From positions 45,917,335 to 45,981,334 of the forward strand of contig CM071930.1 in NCBI GenBank assembly GCA_016081115.2: a DNA stretch of 64,000 bases, given 5' to 3'. The translations under genes were made by a program, and so were the position numbers. The notes under the pieces are model-generated. The model saw only the letters and a program-made list of their open reading frames with translations. It was not told the DNA's origin and did not search any database. The stretch is from Rehmannia glutinosa. Taxonomy: Eukaryota > Streptophyta > Magnoliopsida > Lamiales > Orobanchaceae. Shown in pieces: positions 1 through 11,147 of this stretch. The stretch's first letter is position 1. Every line of letters starts with the position of its first letter.

Positions 1-556
1 TTCATACACATTTCCTTCTGTGTATATTCTTTCCAAGTGTTGATAGCTCATTTGTGATTTCAGTGAATCTAGCATCCAGCAGATCCAAGGTTTCACCTGC
101 AAGCATTTTAAAATTTTCAAATTTCTGTACAACAACAGACAATTTGTTTTCTTTAATTTGCTCAGATCCTTCACAAATTAAAGTTAATTTATCCTAGATT
201 TGTTTTGCAGTTTGGCAAGATTTGACTTTGTTGAACATTGCTTTGTCCAAGGTTTTGTAGAGTATGTCCTTGGCTACATTGTCTAAGTTGTATCTTTTTA
301 TGTCCTCGTTTGTCCACTCAGTCCTTGGTTTCTCAACCATGGCTGGTCTTGCCTCAGCCATCAACTACAACTTCTTCTCCTTCAGCTGCATCTGCTCTCC
401 ATACGGCTGTGTTCACTTCAGTATTTGTAGTGGCCAATCCTCTATCACTATCCACATTTTATCATGTAAAGCAGATAGATGAGCCTGCATATGAATTTTC
501 CAGTCATCAAATTCCTCAATAGTGAACATAGGAATACGTGTCAGATTTGCTTCCAT
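1..556 (-). pseudogene. gag: Copia C gag, N-terminal part (UBN2-type), broken and cut by window edge
   Basis: On the minus strand the frame opens at 556 with MEANLTRIPMF and continues through FDDWKIHMQAHLSALHDKM and WIVIEDWP, the typical N-terminus of plant Ty1/copia gag (DUF4219/UBN2 family), which forms the particle shell. A stop follows the residues ILK at about 415. Homology continues in a shifted frame (EWTNED, NLDNVAKDILYKTLDKAMF, KENKLSV, KFENFKM) with further stops. The matching stretch of Copia D lies at about 27.47-28.03 kb, so both elements are one family. The rest of gag and pol would lie left of the window. The start is chosen because it is the ATG used by family members and lies about 130 bp inside the LTR. 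Confidence 0.8.
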
Positions 557-668
557 GATAATAACTTTGCTGAGTAAGAATAACTTTTGAAAGAGCAAGT
601 GTTAAAAGTTTCTTTGAAAGATTGGAGATCTAGTCCAGTAACCAGTGCGGAAGGCTCAATGAACCAAC

Positions 669-683
669 TGCTCTGATACCACT
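669..683 (-). promoter_or_regulatory. Primer-binding site of Copia C (initiator Met-tRNA type)
   Basis: The minus strand reads TGGTATCAGAGCAG two bases inside the LTR end. This is complementary to the 3' end of plant initiator tRNA-Met and is the usual minus-strand primer site of SIRE-like copia elements. It fixes the orientation of the element (transcribed right to left) and the inner LTR border at 684. Confidence 0.85.
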
Positions 684-2275
684 TGTAGGTCCCAAGGGGT
701 GTAAGTAAGGTTTAGAAGGGGGGAGGGGTTGAATAAACCTTACCAACTTTTTGATTTTAGTCCTTTTAAAATTATTACAGAGTTAATACACAGCTAAGTC
801 CTTGAGGGACAACTAAGTTAGTTAATCAGCAGAGTTAGCCACTCACGCACTCGATAGAGTTTGTTGATAGAATAACTCAGTTGTTTAGTCTAAACCTTAA
901 CTTGGCTGTGATGAGTTTTTCAGCGGAAGACTTAACACCCTTGAATTTGATTTAACTTTGTTTTAACACTTGATTTTAGCACTTAGTTATTTATCAGTTG
1001 GATAGCAAATAATCAACAGATATGAAATGAGTATGCAGAAATGTAAATATGCTGAAATGTAAATGACACAAGCAATTTTTATAGAGGTTCGAAGATGGGG
1101 TAATTCTTCTAATCCTCTCTTCTCCAACTCCTGGAGGAATCCACTAAGTAATGATCAATTCACAAAGTGGCTATCGTCCAGAGACAAGTCTTGATCACGC
1201 AGCCCGACTTGCTCCTTGGACTCGATCCGGAGATTCCTTGGTCACACACTAGCTTCTCGTTTGACTCAGCCTTCTTCACAGGGCAACAACCTTGCTACTT
1301 GACTTACTTTCTCAAGCTTCTAGGATTTGATCACGAAGCCCTCCAATAACTTGAGATTGGTTCGACCTTGAACCTTCCTACAATCCTCCTTGGAAAGTAG
1401 ACCCCTTTTGATTCTTCAAAAGTTTCCTCTTCAACAGATTGAAGTTGTCTTTCCTTCACAGCTTTGTGTTGGATCGATTACCTTCGAGATTTAGGCTTGA
1501 GGATTTTGCTTGAATATCTTGAGAATATTTTGCAGGTTACAGATCTTAATAATGCTTGTTCGTTCGTGGTTCAGGTAATCAAGGTCACCTTTTCTCAATG
1601 AAATTCCTCAGCCTTTTATAGTAAACTTTCAAAAATCTGCCCGTTAAAGAGATAGGCTGATTTTCAAAAGTAACTTGTGTTCGTTGGCTTGTCTTTTCTT
1701 GGTTTTCAGTCTTGAGATGTAGACCTTTCCTCGTATTAAATGAATGTCCATCTTTTCATGTTCTGACATGAATTGCAGTGCTTCCCATTGGTTTATTCCT
1801 TTTGCACGCTTTTGGGACTGAGCACTTTAAGACATGGTAGCATGGAAGTATTACTTATTTAAGTAAACTTCTTGACTTCTGTGCAACGGATTCTTTTCAG
1901 TTAACTCCTCTTTGCAGCTGCCTTTTCCCCAGGTGACTTGAGTGTGCTTCAATCATTGAAAGACTCATCTGTCACTTCAACTTGTGACATGGCTTCTTTG
2001 AGTTGACATAACTGACTCTTCACATAGCTGTCCCTCAGCTGTTACATCTTCAGTCGAGTCCTTGGTCCTCTTTCTTGGCCATACTCAGTTGTTCCACAGC
2101 GGAGTCTTCACTTCACTCCTTCAGTTGACTTCTTGTATTTCCAGGCATAGCTGACTTGACTCAGCTCATACAACCCTATCTATTACAATAAGAATTACAA
2201 GGAAAATGGGGTGCCAACATTCTAATCTAAGTTTTACATGGCATTCATCAAAATCTACAAAATAATTTCCCAACA
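684..2275 (-). mobile_element. 5' LTR of Copia C (SIRE-like Ty1/copia), about 1.59 kb
   Basis: On the minus strand the LTR begins TGTTGGGAAATTA at 2275 and ends ACCTACA at 684, next to the primer-binding site. It aligns along its length with both LTRs of Copia D (16700-18239 and 28153-29685) but is clearly more diverged from them than they are from each other. A TATA-like CTATAAAAGG lies at about 1613-1622 on the minus strand and is kept in the other two copies. The insertion point is inside the 3' LTR of the older Athila/Tat-like element: the flank starting GTCCATGC at 2276 is repeated at about 6577. Confidence 0.88.
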
Positions 2276-2507
2276 GTCCATGCTTTTCTCCTTCACATAT
2301 TTGCTCGTATCTTAGATCTTGACCTATACTTTGGAACGTGATATCGTTTTTTATCCAATTTAGCTCCATTTCCTGTAAGAAGTTACAAGAATACGCAGTA
2401 TCACGCCCAACAAGGGAAACCAAGTAAAACACACTAAATATGCGTGCAAATGCATCAATTATATATCATTTTAAGCCCCAAAATGCATGTATGTTTTACA
2501 CTCATCA
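2276..2507 (-). mobile_element. 3' LTR fragment of an Athila/Tat-like element
   Basis: These 232 bp match 6577-6811 closely in direct orientation. On the minus strand the LTR start would be TGATGAGTGTAAAAC at 2507, preceded by a purine-rich tract. The fragment is cut at 2276 by the Copia C LTR and should continue left of the window beyond Copia C. The wording GGGGCTTAAAATGATATATAA next to a TTTAAGTTTGAGGG tract is typical of plant Athila/Tat-type gypsy elements. I assign the clade from these non-coding signatures only, because no polymerase is present. Confidence 0.65.
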
Positions 2508-2530
2508 AAATCCCTCAAACTTAAAGCATT
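2508..2530 (-). promoter_or_regulatory. Candidate polypurine tract of the Athila/Tat-like element
   Basis: The minus strand reads TTTAAGTTTGAGGGATTT directly before the LTR start at 2507. This position and composition fit the plus-strand primer site of Athila/Tat-type elements, whose usual form is AAGTTTGGGGG. The G-run is interrupted here by an A. Confidence 0.5.
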
Positions 2531-3156
2531 GTTCGTCCTCGATCAAATTAAGAACATTAATATCAAGGGGTATAAAGAACACACAAGAACACTATGAACA
2601 TTAAATGTCATTCGACTCCATACTCAAGAAAACCATGTAATTAATCATCAAGAAGTCATCTTTCATAAGCTTGGCATAATTAATACTCTCTTGGGTACTT
2701 GACATCGCGACTCACAAGTAGGCAGTGTATCACTCATCTCTCAAAGTGTATGGAAAGTGTTTACGCTCAAAATCAATTCAATGAATGTAGAACTATCATA
2801 GGCTTGCAAATCGTCTAACATCTCTACCACTTTTGTGTGCACAATCTAAGAATCAAAAAGGACTTTTCATTTGGTTGTAAAGTAGGCTCTTTGGTAAGGG
2901 TAGGGAAAATTGGGATTAAGTGACTTGGCTTGAGCAAATAGAATTTAAGCATACAGACTTGCAATTCACCAACTCAGTTTCAACATAATATCAGTTTTCT
3001 TTTCTTTTTTTTTTTTCCAACTCATTCCACCCTTATTTCTCCTTTTTCATGCTTAGGCCTTTTTGCCTTATTTTCTTTTTCTTTAGCTTCATACTCTCAT
3101 TTTTTCACAATTTTCAGAATTTTCTTTTGCTTTGCTCGATTTTTCTCTTCTTTTTC

Positions 3157-3200
<44 letters not shown>

Positions 3201-4572
3201 TTTTTCGAGCTTTATGCATTTTTTCATTTACCCAGATACTGCTCATCTCTCTTTCTTTCGCCAACTCCCTCTCTTCTTTTCATAAATTTTGACCACATCT
3301 CCCCCAAACTTATTTATTTTCTATAAGATCAAGAAATTTCAGGGATAAAAACATGTTTAAATTTTAAAGATCAATTTGGCTCAGAATGCAAGTTTTGGCT
3401 CAAAATTGACTAACTGGGGAATCATGAGTTCATATGCATGCTTTTTAGGCTAAGTAGGCTAAACAAAGATGACCTTAGATCATTTTCAAAAATTGTACAC
3501 ATACATGGCTTCAATGAAGATACCGAGCAAGTTCTAGCAATCATGAATGTTCAAGAAAAATTAGCATAAGATAAATCATGAATGACACACTTAAGCAAAA
3601 AATAATTTTCTTAACTAATGCCAAACAAATAAATCACCTCTTCTCAATAATTCATCACACTATTCCTAGCTTATTTATCTCATTCCATAAAATGCTCAAA
3701 TACCCATTGGGCATTTTCTTAACTAAAATGCACAAAACAAATAAATCAAACATCTAAAATAAAAAAATCAAAAATTCATAAAATTTTTCCAAAATGAAGT
3801 ATGTTATCTCATTCCATAAAATACTCAAAATAGTAAAATCACTTTACGCATTCTTGACAACCCCCAAACTTAAAATGGGCGTCCAGAACATTTGGAAATT
3901 ATCAAAAAAAAAAACATAAAACTAAAATCGAATTAGTAATAGGATGGGCTAAAAAGTAAAAATTAAGAAAATTATTTATATATAGGGATGGCAAAGGGGC
4001 GGGCTAGGCCAAAATAAAGAAACCAATAACTAAAATAAAAAAAAAAAAATAGATAATTAACTTTGATGATGACAAAAATTTTAATGCAAATTTTTATGCT
4101 GAACACAAGACAATGACCTTATTGAGCCTAAAATTTATACTCAAACACAATACTAAAAATTCGAGAAAAATATGCAACGATAAACACAATAAGCAAAACT
4201 GTTAAGTTGATTTAGTTAGAACAGTTAGACCATTAACTAATAAAATATAACCCTTAATATATTTGATACTTAGAATACTTAAAACCAATACAAATAGTTA
4301 AATATATTTTAAAAGTAATGACATGATAAGTGTAAAAATGATAAATAAGGACAACAAAAATAGTCAAAAATATCAAATATATTAAATATAATATCAATCT
4401 CATGATAACACAAAAGTTTTATATTCTTCATTCTTGATTTTTAAATTGAATTTAGACTTTGGGGTGAACTTGGATTTTGCGTTAAATTTTGGGAGGGCTA
4501 ATTTTAAATTTTATAGAAATTATAATACAAAATTAGAGTTTTTGAAAAATCGCACTGCGGGCTCAAGCCCGA
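2531..4572. other. AT-rich non-coding interior of the Athila/Tat-like element
   Basis: No gag or pol homology is visible on either strand. The stretch holds a (TA)n tract at 3158-3199, pyrimidine-rich runs at 3000-3290 and two further CCCCAAACTT words (about 3301 and 3862) that echo the polypurine-tract context. A 4.5 kb element with LTR-like ends but no polymerase would be a large non-autonomous derivative (LARD-like). I see nothing else in it. Confidence 0.5.
3158..3199. repeat. (AT)n microsatellite
   Basis: About 21 uninterrupted AT dinucleotides inside the non-coding interior of the Athila/Tat-like element. Two overlapping reading frames through it (IYIYIY) are artefacts of the repeat. 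Confidence 0.95.
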
Positions 4573-4773
4573 TTAGTGCTTGCAACACATGCATCCGCCC
4601 GCATAAAGAGTAGCATCCGGATACACGGAAGAGAGTTCGTCCGTCGAATTGGAATCTGAAGGAGTAGTTCGCACAGTCGGGTCGTGTGCATCCACACGTC
4701 CGTGTGTGTCAATCATGTTTTTGTTTTTTTTACCCCCGGGGTTTGTCGTGACATTTCTTAGGTTGTCTCTCAC
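4573..4773 (-). other. Short unassigned ORF (66 codons) in the leader of the Athila/Tat-like element
   Basis: The frame starts MRDNLRNVTTNPGGKK and ends YAGGCMCCKH. It lies downstream of the 5' LTR on the transcribed strand, where a gag start could be, and is more GC-rich than its surroundings. I recognise no domain. It might be a relic of gag or chance coding in a GC-richer patch. Confidence 0.2.
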
Positions 4774-4781
4774 AAAGCACT

Positions 4782-5825
4782 AAGTATTTTCACCATCTAT
4801 AGGAGCAACTTTAGGTACATAATTTCAACATGTTTCTTCAATATTAAATGCAATTAAAGTTTTAAAAACCAATTCATGCAATTCTATGGGTTCAACTCCT
4901 AAAATAGTTTATTCCCCCTCCCAAGTGCATAAACAGTAGATTAATAGTAATTGAGGTCTCCCGATCCATCACAACTATTATTAACTCCCAAAAGAACTTT
5001 TAATTGAAATACTCCCCACAAACTTAAGTAGTCTCCCGATACATTACCCTGTTTATATCTGTATTCGATATTCGCCTCGTTAGAACTCACCTCCCGGATT
5101 CTGGACTAACAAGTATGACATGCAAATTATTGGCCAAATAAAAACTAATTAAGAATAAGCACTCGAATTCATAAAATAGAAAGTATGAATTAATTAAGAA
5201 AATAAATAACCATATTTAACATGAATCCGCAGTTTCGATTATGCCTCTAAGATCCGAAAGATATGCCAAATATTGATTACAAACTCATAGACAAAAGAAA
5301 TAAATTTGCGAACCCCACAAGTATTTTCACCATCTATAGGAGCAACCTTAGGCACATAATCTCAACATGTTTCTTCAATATTAAATGCAATTAAAGTTTT
5401 AAAAATCAATTCATGCAATTCTCTGGGTTCAACTCCTAAAATAGTTTATTCCACCTCCCGGGTGCATAAACAGTAGATTAATAATAATTTAGGTCTCCCG
5501 ATCCATCACAACTATTATTAACTCCCAAAAGAACTTTGAATTGAAATACTCCCCAAAACTTAAGTAGTCTCCGATACATTACCCTGTTTATATCTGTATT
5601 CGATATTCGCCTCGTTAGAACTCACCTCCCGGATTCTGGACTAACAAGTATGACATGCAAATTATTGGCCAAATAAAAAGCAATTAAGCACTCGAATTCA
5701 TAAAATAGAAAACATGAATTAATTAAGAAAACAAATAACCATATTTAACATGAATCCGCAGTTTCGATTATGCCTCTAAGATCCGAAAGATATGCCAAAT
5801 ATTGATTACAAACTCATAGATAAAT
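4782..5825. repeat. Tandem duplication, period 537 bp, two copies
   Basis: Copy 1 runs from 4782 to 5318 and copy 2 from 5319 to about 5825. Both begin AAGTATTTTCACCATCTATA and end near AAACTCATAGA. They differ by scattered substitutions and small indels, for example the missing C in CTCCCGATACATT versus CTCCGATACATT, so the duplication is not brand new. It sits in the leader or U5 side of the Athila/Tat-like element. Confidence 0.9.
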
Positions 5826-6097
5826 TCAAATCAATATTATGACATCGTTTAAGCACAGACAAGAGTGCTAAGACATAGAAAGAAAACCTCTTCTTGTTAG
5901 GATGGATTCTCCTTCCAAGCCCTCGAAGCTCTTGTGCTTCCATAGATGCGAAAGGCCTTGTGGTGTTCTTCGCGACCTAGCCCTTCACTCTCAGAAGACT
6001 TCAAATCTTGTGTTCCTGCGTAATTTGATGTGTTTTCTATGTATGAAGTGATATTTTATGATGTGTCACGATGAAAATTCTTTCAGGCCTTGGTCCC

Positions 6098-6108
6098 CTT
6101 TATATAGG
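6098..6108 (-). promoter_or_regulatory. TATA box of the Athila/Tat-like LTR promoter
   Basis: The minus strand reads CCTATATAAAG, a strong plant TATA box, in the expected orientation about 700 bp from the LTR start. Upstream of it lies the palindrome cluster at 6176-6374. Confidence 0.6.
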
Positions 6109-6175
6109 TGCTTGGAGAGGTTACTTGTAGAGTTGGAACGGGAAAAGAACTCCGAAAAATGCGTTTGGCAGAGTC

Positions 6176-6374
6176 CCACACGGCCTGGCCGTGTGGTACT
6201 GTTTCTGATTTGTGTGGATTTTTGCCCTTTCCCACATGCCCGTGTGGGTTCACACGGTTGGGTCGTGCGGGCTTAGTTCCGTCCCCTGTTTTTGTCCCTT
6301 TTTCACACGGTTGTGTCATTCCACGCTGGTATTTTCACTCGGCCGTGTGACACCACACGGTCTGGCCGTGTGAC
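6176..6374. repeat. Cluster of CACACGG/CCGTGTG palindromes in the U3 region
   Basis: Within 200 bp there are several inverted pairs. A perfect 10-bp-arm palindrome with one central T lies at 6176-6196. A CCCACA/TGTGGG pair lies at 6231-6248, CACACGG half-sites occur near 6251 and 6304, CACTCGG/CCGTGTG lies near 6336-6349, and CACACGG/CCGTGTG at 6354-6372. The patch is GC-rich in an AT-rich background and sits 70-270 bp upstream of the TATA box on the transcribed strand, as expected of an enhancer. Similar CACACGG words are common in plant gypsy LTRs. Their binding protein is not something I can name. Confidence 0.75.
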
Positions 6375-6811
6375 GTGTTTTTATCCGTGTTTTGTCCAAA
6401 TTTGTTCCTGGGTCTTCATGAAAGTTGTAGCCTTTTCTCTTATCTTTCCATAGCCACTTGAATCACCTCAATAGCAATTTTGTAGAGAAAGTTATGGCGA
6501 AACTAGTAAACCCTGCCAGTGTTAGAAACTGTTAGCAAATTTGGACGTTTTTGAAGGAAATTTCCTTTTCTTCGACCGTCCATGCTTCTCTCCTTCACAT
6601 ATTTGCTCGTATCTTAGCTCTTGATCTATACTTTGGAATGTTATATCATTTTTTTATCCAATGTAGCTCCATTTCCTTTAAGAAGTTACAAGAATACGCA
6701 GTATCACGCCCAACAAGGGAAATCAAGTAAAACACACTAAATATGCGTGCAAATACATCAATTATATATCGTTTTAAGCCCCAAAAATGCATGTATATTT
6801 TACACTTATCA

Positions 6812-7656
6812 GGAGGCACGCCATGTGATTAGTAAAGGGCTGAGGATTGAGATTGGTAATGGTAAGAGTACTCAGATCTGGCATCATCCTTGGCTTCCTA
6901 AAACTAATAACTTTGTTCTCAGAAACATTGTTCCCCTGGCCTCCTACCCCAAGTTAGTGTGTGAGCTCTTCAGGGAGGATGGAGCAACTTGGAATGACCA
7001 GCTTGTGAATCAACCTTTCTCCTTTGAGGATGCATCTCTCATACTTCAGATCCCAATTTCCAATCCAAGAAAAGAGGATTAACAGGTGTGGCAATTTGAT
7101 TCTAAGGGAAAGTTCACAGTGAGCTCAGTTTATCAGTGCTTGGTTAAGAATAAGTTGGCCTTAATTGATCATGCAGAGAGTAGTGACTTCAGAGAAAAAA
7201 AACTGGTTGTGTGGGATTGTATCTGGAAGCTCAGGGTACAACAAAAGCTAAAATTGTTTCTATTGAAATGCTGCCATGGAATTCTACTAGTGAAGACTAA
7301 TGTTTCTAAGAAAGGTATCATGCAATACTATTTGCCAGCAGTGTGGGATGGAAGAAAAGACAATGGAATACCTCTTCTTTGAGTGTGGGAAAGCCATGAC
7401 AGTGTGGAAGCTGGCACCAGTCACATGGAAAGGGGTTGAACAAAAGAGTTTGCATTTTTTTGATTGGTGGCACAATCTATGCTGCTTAGATGGAGGTGAA
7501 AAGAATATGTTTCGAATTGAGTTAACCACTTATATTTTGTGGTGGTTATGGATGACTCAAAACCTTTGGACATTTCAACAAGTGTGGAAATCTGAGAGAG
7601 TAACTGTTAGTGCTGTTGTAGCTGATTGGAATAACTATAGAGAGGTGAATGTGTAG
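6812..7656 (+). pseudogene. LINE ORF2 C-terminal fragment (reverse-transcriptase zinc-binding region)
   Basis: The frame reads EARHVISKGLRIEIGNGKST, then TQIWHHPWLP, then VWQFDSKGKFTVSSVY and ICQQCGMEEKTMEYLFFEC, the order seen at the C-terminal end of plant L1-type LINE ORF2 (zf-RVT, PF13966). An in-frame TAA lies at about 7080, a frameshift near 7300, and the frame ends at 7656. The knuckle is C-x2-C with Tyr where EHLFFEC-type families have His, so zinc binding is probably lost. The polymerase part is absent because the Athila/Tat-like LTR starts at 6811. It may continue left of the window. Confidence 0.85.
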
Positions 7657-8138
7657 TTGATTTTAGTGCTGGTTTCCTTCAGTCCTTCCTGTCTTTTTTC
7701 TTTCTTACTGTTTTGTTTGGGGTGGAAGTAGGATTGGTGGATCAGTGCTTCGTTTTTTTTTATTATTTTGTTTTACTGATGGTGTTTTTTGGAGGTTTTC
7801 CTAGGTTTCTTGTGTTCGGTGGGAAGTTTTTGTATGATCAACCCCCCTTTTTGCAAAATCTCCCTGCTAGGATCAAGAACTGATGCTCGGGGATATTTGT
7901 TCTCGTAATATAGTCAGCTGACTTGTTTTTTGAGACGTATATAGCCTTTTGCATTATTTGTATTCCTTATTTGACAGTTGATATCTCTATTTTTTGAAGC
8001 TGAGCCTGTTCAATATGCTTGATCTTCCTTTGTTGTGAAGATTTTTTCTTCTTTGAAACCTTTTGGTTTCAGATGAAATTGGTCGTAATTAAACCCTTGG
8101 GTTACTTGTTCGATATATGAAATTGCTATCATTTCGAG

Positions 8139-8139
<1 letters not shown>
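7657..8139 (+). other. Probable LINE 3' untranslated tail and unassigned sequence
   Basis: T- and G-rich sequence downstream of the LINE stop, including CCCCCCTTTTTGC near 7843 and CTCGGGGATATTTGTTCTCG near 7888. No poly(A) tail or target duplication can be pinned down, so the 3' end of the LINE is not resolved. Confidence 0.3.

Positions 8140-8181
<42 letters not shown>
8140..8181. repeat. (AT)n microsatellite
   Basis: About 20 AT dinucleotides followed by a short TA-rich tail. The small minus-strand frame across it is an artefact. Confidence 0.95.
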
Positions 8182-8185
<4 letters not shown>

Positions 8186-8798
8186 GAATGTTTGACACAT
8201 ATATCATTTTTAACTCTTTGATTTTAATCTTTCAATTTTTTATATATTTTATTTGGTTAAACAAAACTATCTATTAATAACATAAATTTAAAAAAGTTTC
8301 AAAAATAATACTTCTGTCGAATCAAAAGTTTCAAAAAAATCATCCGACCTATGCACATGTTTAATATAAGTATAGATAGATAGCTGAAAAAAAGTATTAG
8401 TATAGATAGATATCTGAATATAAGTTTTTTTCTTATCCGAGTGTGAGATATTTATATTTTTTAAATATGTTTCTTTTAAAATATATTATGATAATAATTG
8501 GATTTCTAATAAAAATATCATCATAATTGTTAAATATATAATTGAGTCTAAATCTAGATTTAAAAAGTTAAAAGATACATCCATTAAAAAACTTAGATAA
8601 AGATTTGTTAGTTTAAGATTATTTGCATTGCAATCTTAAGTGTAATTCGTGGATCATGTATTTTGTTCTATTTCTTTTATTTAATTAAAACTCCTAGAAT
8701 TAGAATTTTGTTTCTTTTTGTTTCAGTTGTAATTTCATATTTTTTTTTTTCTCTAGAATTATTATAAATATATGTAATTTCAATTGTTCAAAAATACA
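8186..8798. other. AT-rich spacer, nothing recognised
   Basis: No coding potential or repeat borders seen. A short near-duplication AGTATAGATAGATA occurs twice at about 8369 and 8400. Confidence 0.5.
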
Positions 8799-8821
8799 AT
8801 ATATATATATATATATATATA
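8799..8821. repeat. (AT)n microsatellite, short
   Basis: About 11 AT dinucleotides in AT-rich DNA. Confidence 0.9.
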
Positions 8822-8977
8822 ATTATACAACTTGGCATAACAACGAAATTTAAAGAGCTAAAATGATCTCATACGAAGTCTCCTATATAAGCTTATAATA
8901 TATGGTTGGAAAGCTTTCAAAATTTAGTTTAATATAAAATTGATAATATATAAAAATTTAAGAGTGAGCCTTTGTGA

Positions 8978-9009
8978 GACCATCTCACGGATCTAAACCG
9001 TGAGATGGA
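8978..9009. repeat. Short inverted repeat (CATCTCACGG / CCGTGAGATG)
   Basis: Ten-base arms flank the short spacer ATCTAAA, giving a tight hairpin. GTGAGACCATCTCACGG-type words are frequent in dispersed MITE-like repeats of eudicot genomes. No flanking target duplication was found, so the class is open. Confidence 0.6.
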
Positions 9010-9690
9010 GCCCTAAGATCCAAACCCAAACTTAAACCCAAGCCAAAGTCAACCCAGCCCCAAAAAAAAAAAACAAATCGGTTTTCCACCCATTCAGTTT
9101 TTGGACCAAATTTTTGCTGAAAGTGCGGTTGTTTGTGAACGAATTTGCGAAAGTTATGTAGTGTTGTTGTACATGTTCTCCTGCTTCAATACCAACACAG
9201 CCATGTCTCCTTGTGTTGTTTGCTCTATTTAAAAAATCCATGTTTCATGTTTTTGGCTTTTTGAAAAAAAAATAAAATAAAAAAAATTAATTCCATTATG
9301 TAAAAATACTACGATTAAACACCAATCAATAAGTTTAACTTGAACAAAAAAAATTGCTGCATTTTCTATCGTGAATTTAATCCACAAAATGAGAGTTATG
9401 TCCAGATGTGAAGTATGTATTCAATACAATGCAATTACATTTAATGCGTGTGAGTTTGCATCTATTTATAGCTGGAAGAGCGAAAAGATGTGAAAGGGGA
9501 ACAAGCAGAAGCGGGAGAGAATGTGAGGAATTCAGGATTACCTCTGGTTTACATTTTCATCCAGGAGTCTCAATTTTTTCATTCTTTTTTGTCAAGCAAA
9601 AGAAAAAGAAGTAAAAGCACATGGAGGTCTGCACGTGGAATTTGGACCCCATTTTTAAAGGAAATAATAAATAATTTTAATAAGTATAGT
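9010..9690. other. Unassigned AT-rich sequence
   Basis: Contains poly(A) and poly(T) runs and short frames without recognisable domains. The plus-strand frame at 9490-9696 and the minus-strand frame at 9032-9241 show no motif and are judged chance. Confidence 0.4.
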
Positions 9691-10435
9691 AAGTAGTACT
9701 ATTATGATAAAATAAAAGGTATTGTTTTTCAAGTAAAAAGTAACAATTTTAAAGAAAATAGTTTATAATTTTAGAAGATGTGGCAAGTAATACTTTTACA
9801 ATAAAAAGTACTATTTTTCGAGTAAGAATGATATTTTTCAAATAAACATTAATACTTCTAAAGGGACTAGTAAGTAATAAATTTCAAGTAAAAGGTATTA
9901 CTTTTCAAGTAAAAAGTATCAACTTTAAAGGAAATAGTGTGTAATTTTAAAAGATGTAGTAAGTAATACTTTTACAATAAAAAGTATTACTTTTCGAGTA
10001 AAAAGTAATATTTTCGAGTAAAAAATAATATTTTTCGAGTAAACAATAATATTTTAAAGTGATTAGTAATTAAGTGATAAGTGGTATTAAGTTTCAAGTA
10101 AAAAATAAAAGTTTTAAAAGAAATAATGTATAATTTTAAAAAATGTAGTAAGTAATACTTTTACAATAAAAAGTAATACTTTTCGAGTAAAAAATAATAC
10201 TTTTCAAACAAAGATTAATACTAATAAAGGGATAAGTAAGTAAAAAAAAATTAAGTAAAAAGTATACAATTTCAAGTAAAAAGTAATAGTTTTAAAGAAA
10301 ATTCTATATAATTTTAAAAAGTGTAGTAAGCAATACTTGTCCAGTAAAAAAATAATACTTGTTGAATACAAATTAATATATTAATTTTTTCGAGTAAAAA
10401 ATGGTACTTAAAAATTATTATACTAATCCCTTTAG
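9691..10435. repeat. Degenerate tandem repeat, period about 180-190 bp
   Basis: A marker phrase GTAGTAAGTAATACTTTTAC followed by AATAAAAAGTA recurs with variations near 9776, 9955, 10145 and 10324. Between markers the text TTTTCGAGTAAAAAGTAAT and AAAGGAAATAGT recurs. Copies differ by many substitutions and indels, so this is an old array. Related words reappear at 13125-13190. Confidence 0.75.
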
Positions 10436-10738
10436 AAGTATTGATCCTAGTGGTGTATTGACATATTTTCTATTAAAACAAGGTAGTTATTCTACGAGAA
10501 ATAGAAAGTCATACTTTTGGGTGAAAAGTCATATTTTTGGGGTGAAAAATAACACTTTTCAACTATAAAGAAAAGTTAAGTAAATTTATTCTAAGAGGCT
10601 ATCATAATATCTTGTGGTGTACTTTTTCTAATTTTTAATAATACTTGTAACGCGTTTTTATTAAAAAGAAATTAGTCTACAAGAAATAGAAACTCATATT
10701 TTTTTGTTAAAAAGACATACTTTTGGGTGAAAAAGTAA

Positions 10739-11147
10739 GGGTGTGTATGGAATTGTTTTCAAATGCAATTTTCCAATTTCCAACTATTCCAAAAAATGAA
10801 TTTATGTTTGTTTAAGAAATTCTCCATAGAAATAAAGTCATTTTCAGTTTTCATTTTTTATGGAAAGATTCTTTTGAAAATACAACCAAACAAGTTTTCA
10901 CCACAATCACGCAAAATTATATGAAAATACACTACAATAACGCAAATTGATATCAAAAATACACTACAATCACACAAATCTATGTCAAAAATACTATAAC
11001 CAAACATATTTTCATTTCTAAATAGAAATTTAGACAACAAAACAAACATATTCTCAATTCTCACACGAAAACCAATAAAGTTTGAAAATTCATTTTCCAA
11101 TACTAGAAACTGAAAATTGGACTTGGAAATACATCCATACATCCCCT
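10739..11147. mobile_element. Tourist-like MITE (PIF/Harbinger type), 409 bp
   Basis: The ends are GGGTGTGTATGG and the inverse of CATACATCCCC, imperfect terminal inverted repeats of the GGGxxTGTxTGG kind used by PIF/Harbinger elements. The flanks are TAA at 10736-10738 and TAA at 11148-11150. Removing the element restores the phrase GGGTGAAAAAGTAATACTTT, which matches neighbouring repeat copies. The interior holds three copies of a 35-37 bp subrepeat containing ACACTACAATcACGCAAA-like text (about 10897-11005). There is no transposase, so it is non-autonomous. The 129-codon minus frame over it is a shadow. Confidence 0.7.

Larger units (their letters stand above)
5826..6811 (-). mobile_element. 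5' LTR (U3 and probable R/U5) of the Athila/Tat-like element
   Basis: The outer end is TGATAAGTGTAAAAT at 6811 on the minus strand, matching the 3' LTR start at 2507. The first 235 bp are shared with 2276-2507. The TATA box at 6098-6108 places the transcription start near 6070. The inner LTR border is not resolved, because the partner LTR is cut by Copia C, so the lower coordinate is approximate. Immediately right of 6811 the LINE sequence begins, so this element seems to have inserted into that LINE. Confidence 0.55.

Noticed and set aside
3049..3326. Hydrophobic frames with IYIYIY runs
   Set aside because: Produced by the (AT)n microsatellite and surrounding T-rich DNA.
6083..6350. Overlapping frames of about 80 codons on both strands
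   Set aside because: Artefact of the GC-rich palindrome cluster in the LTR; both strands open at once and no domain is seen.
6176..6374. CRISPR-like repeats
   Set aside because: Spacing is irregular, half-sites are inverted rather than direct, and the genome is a plant's.
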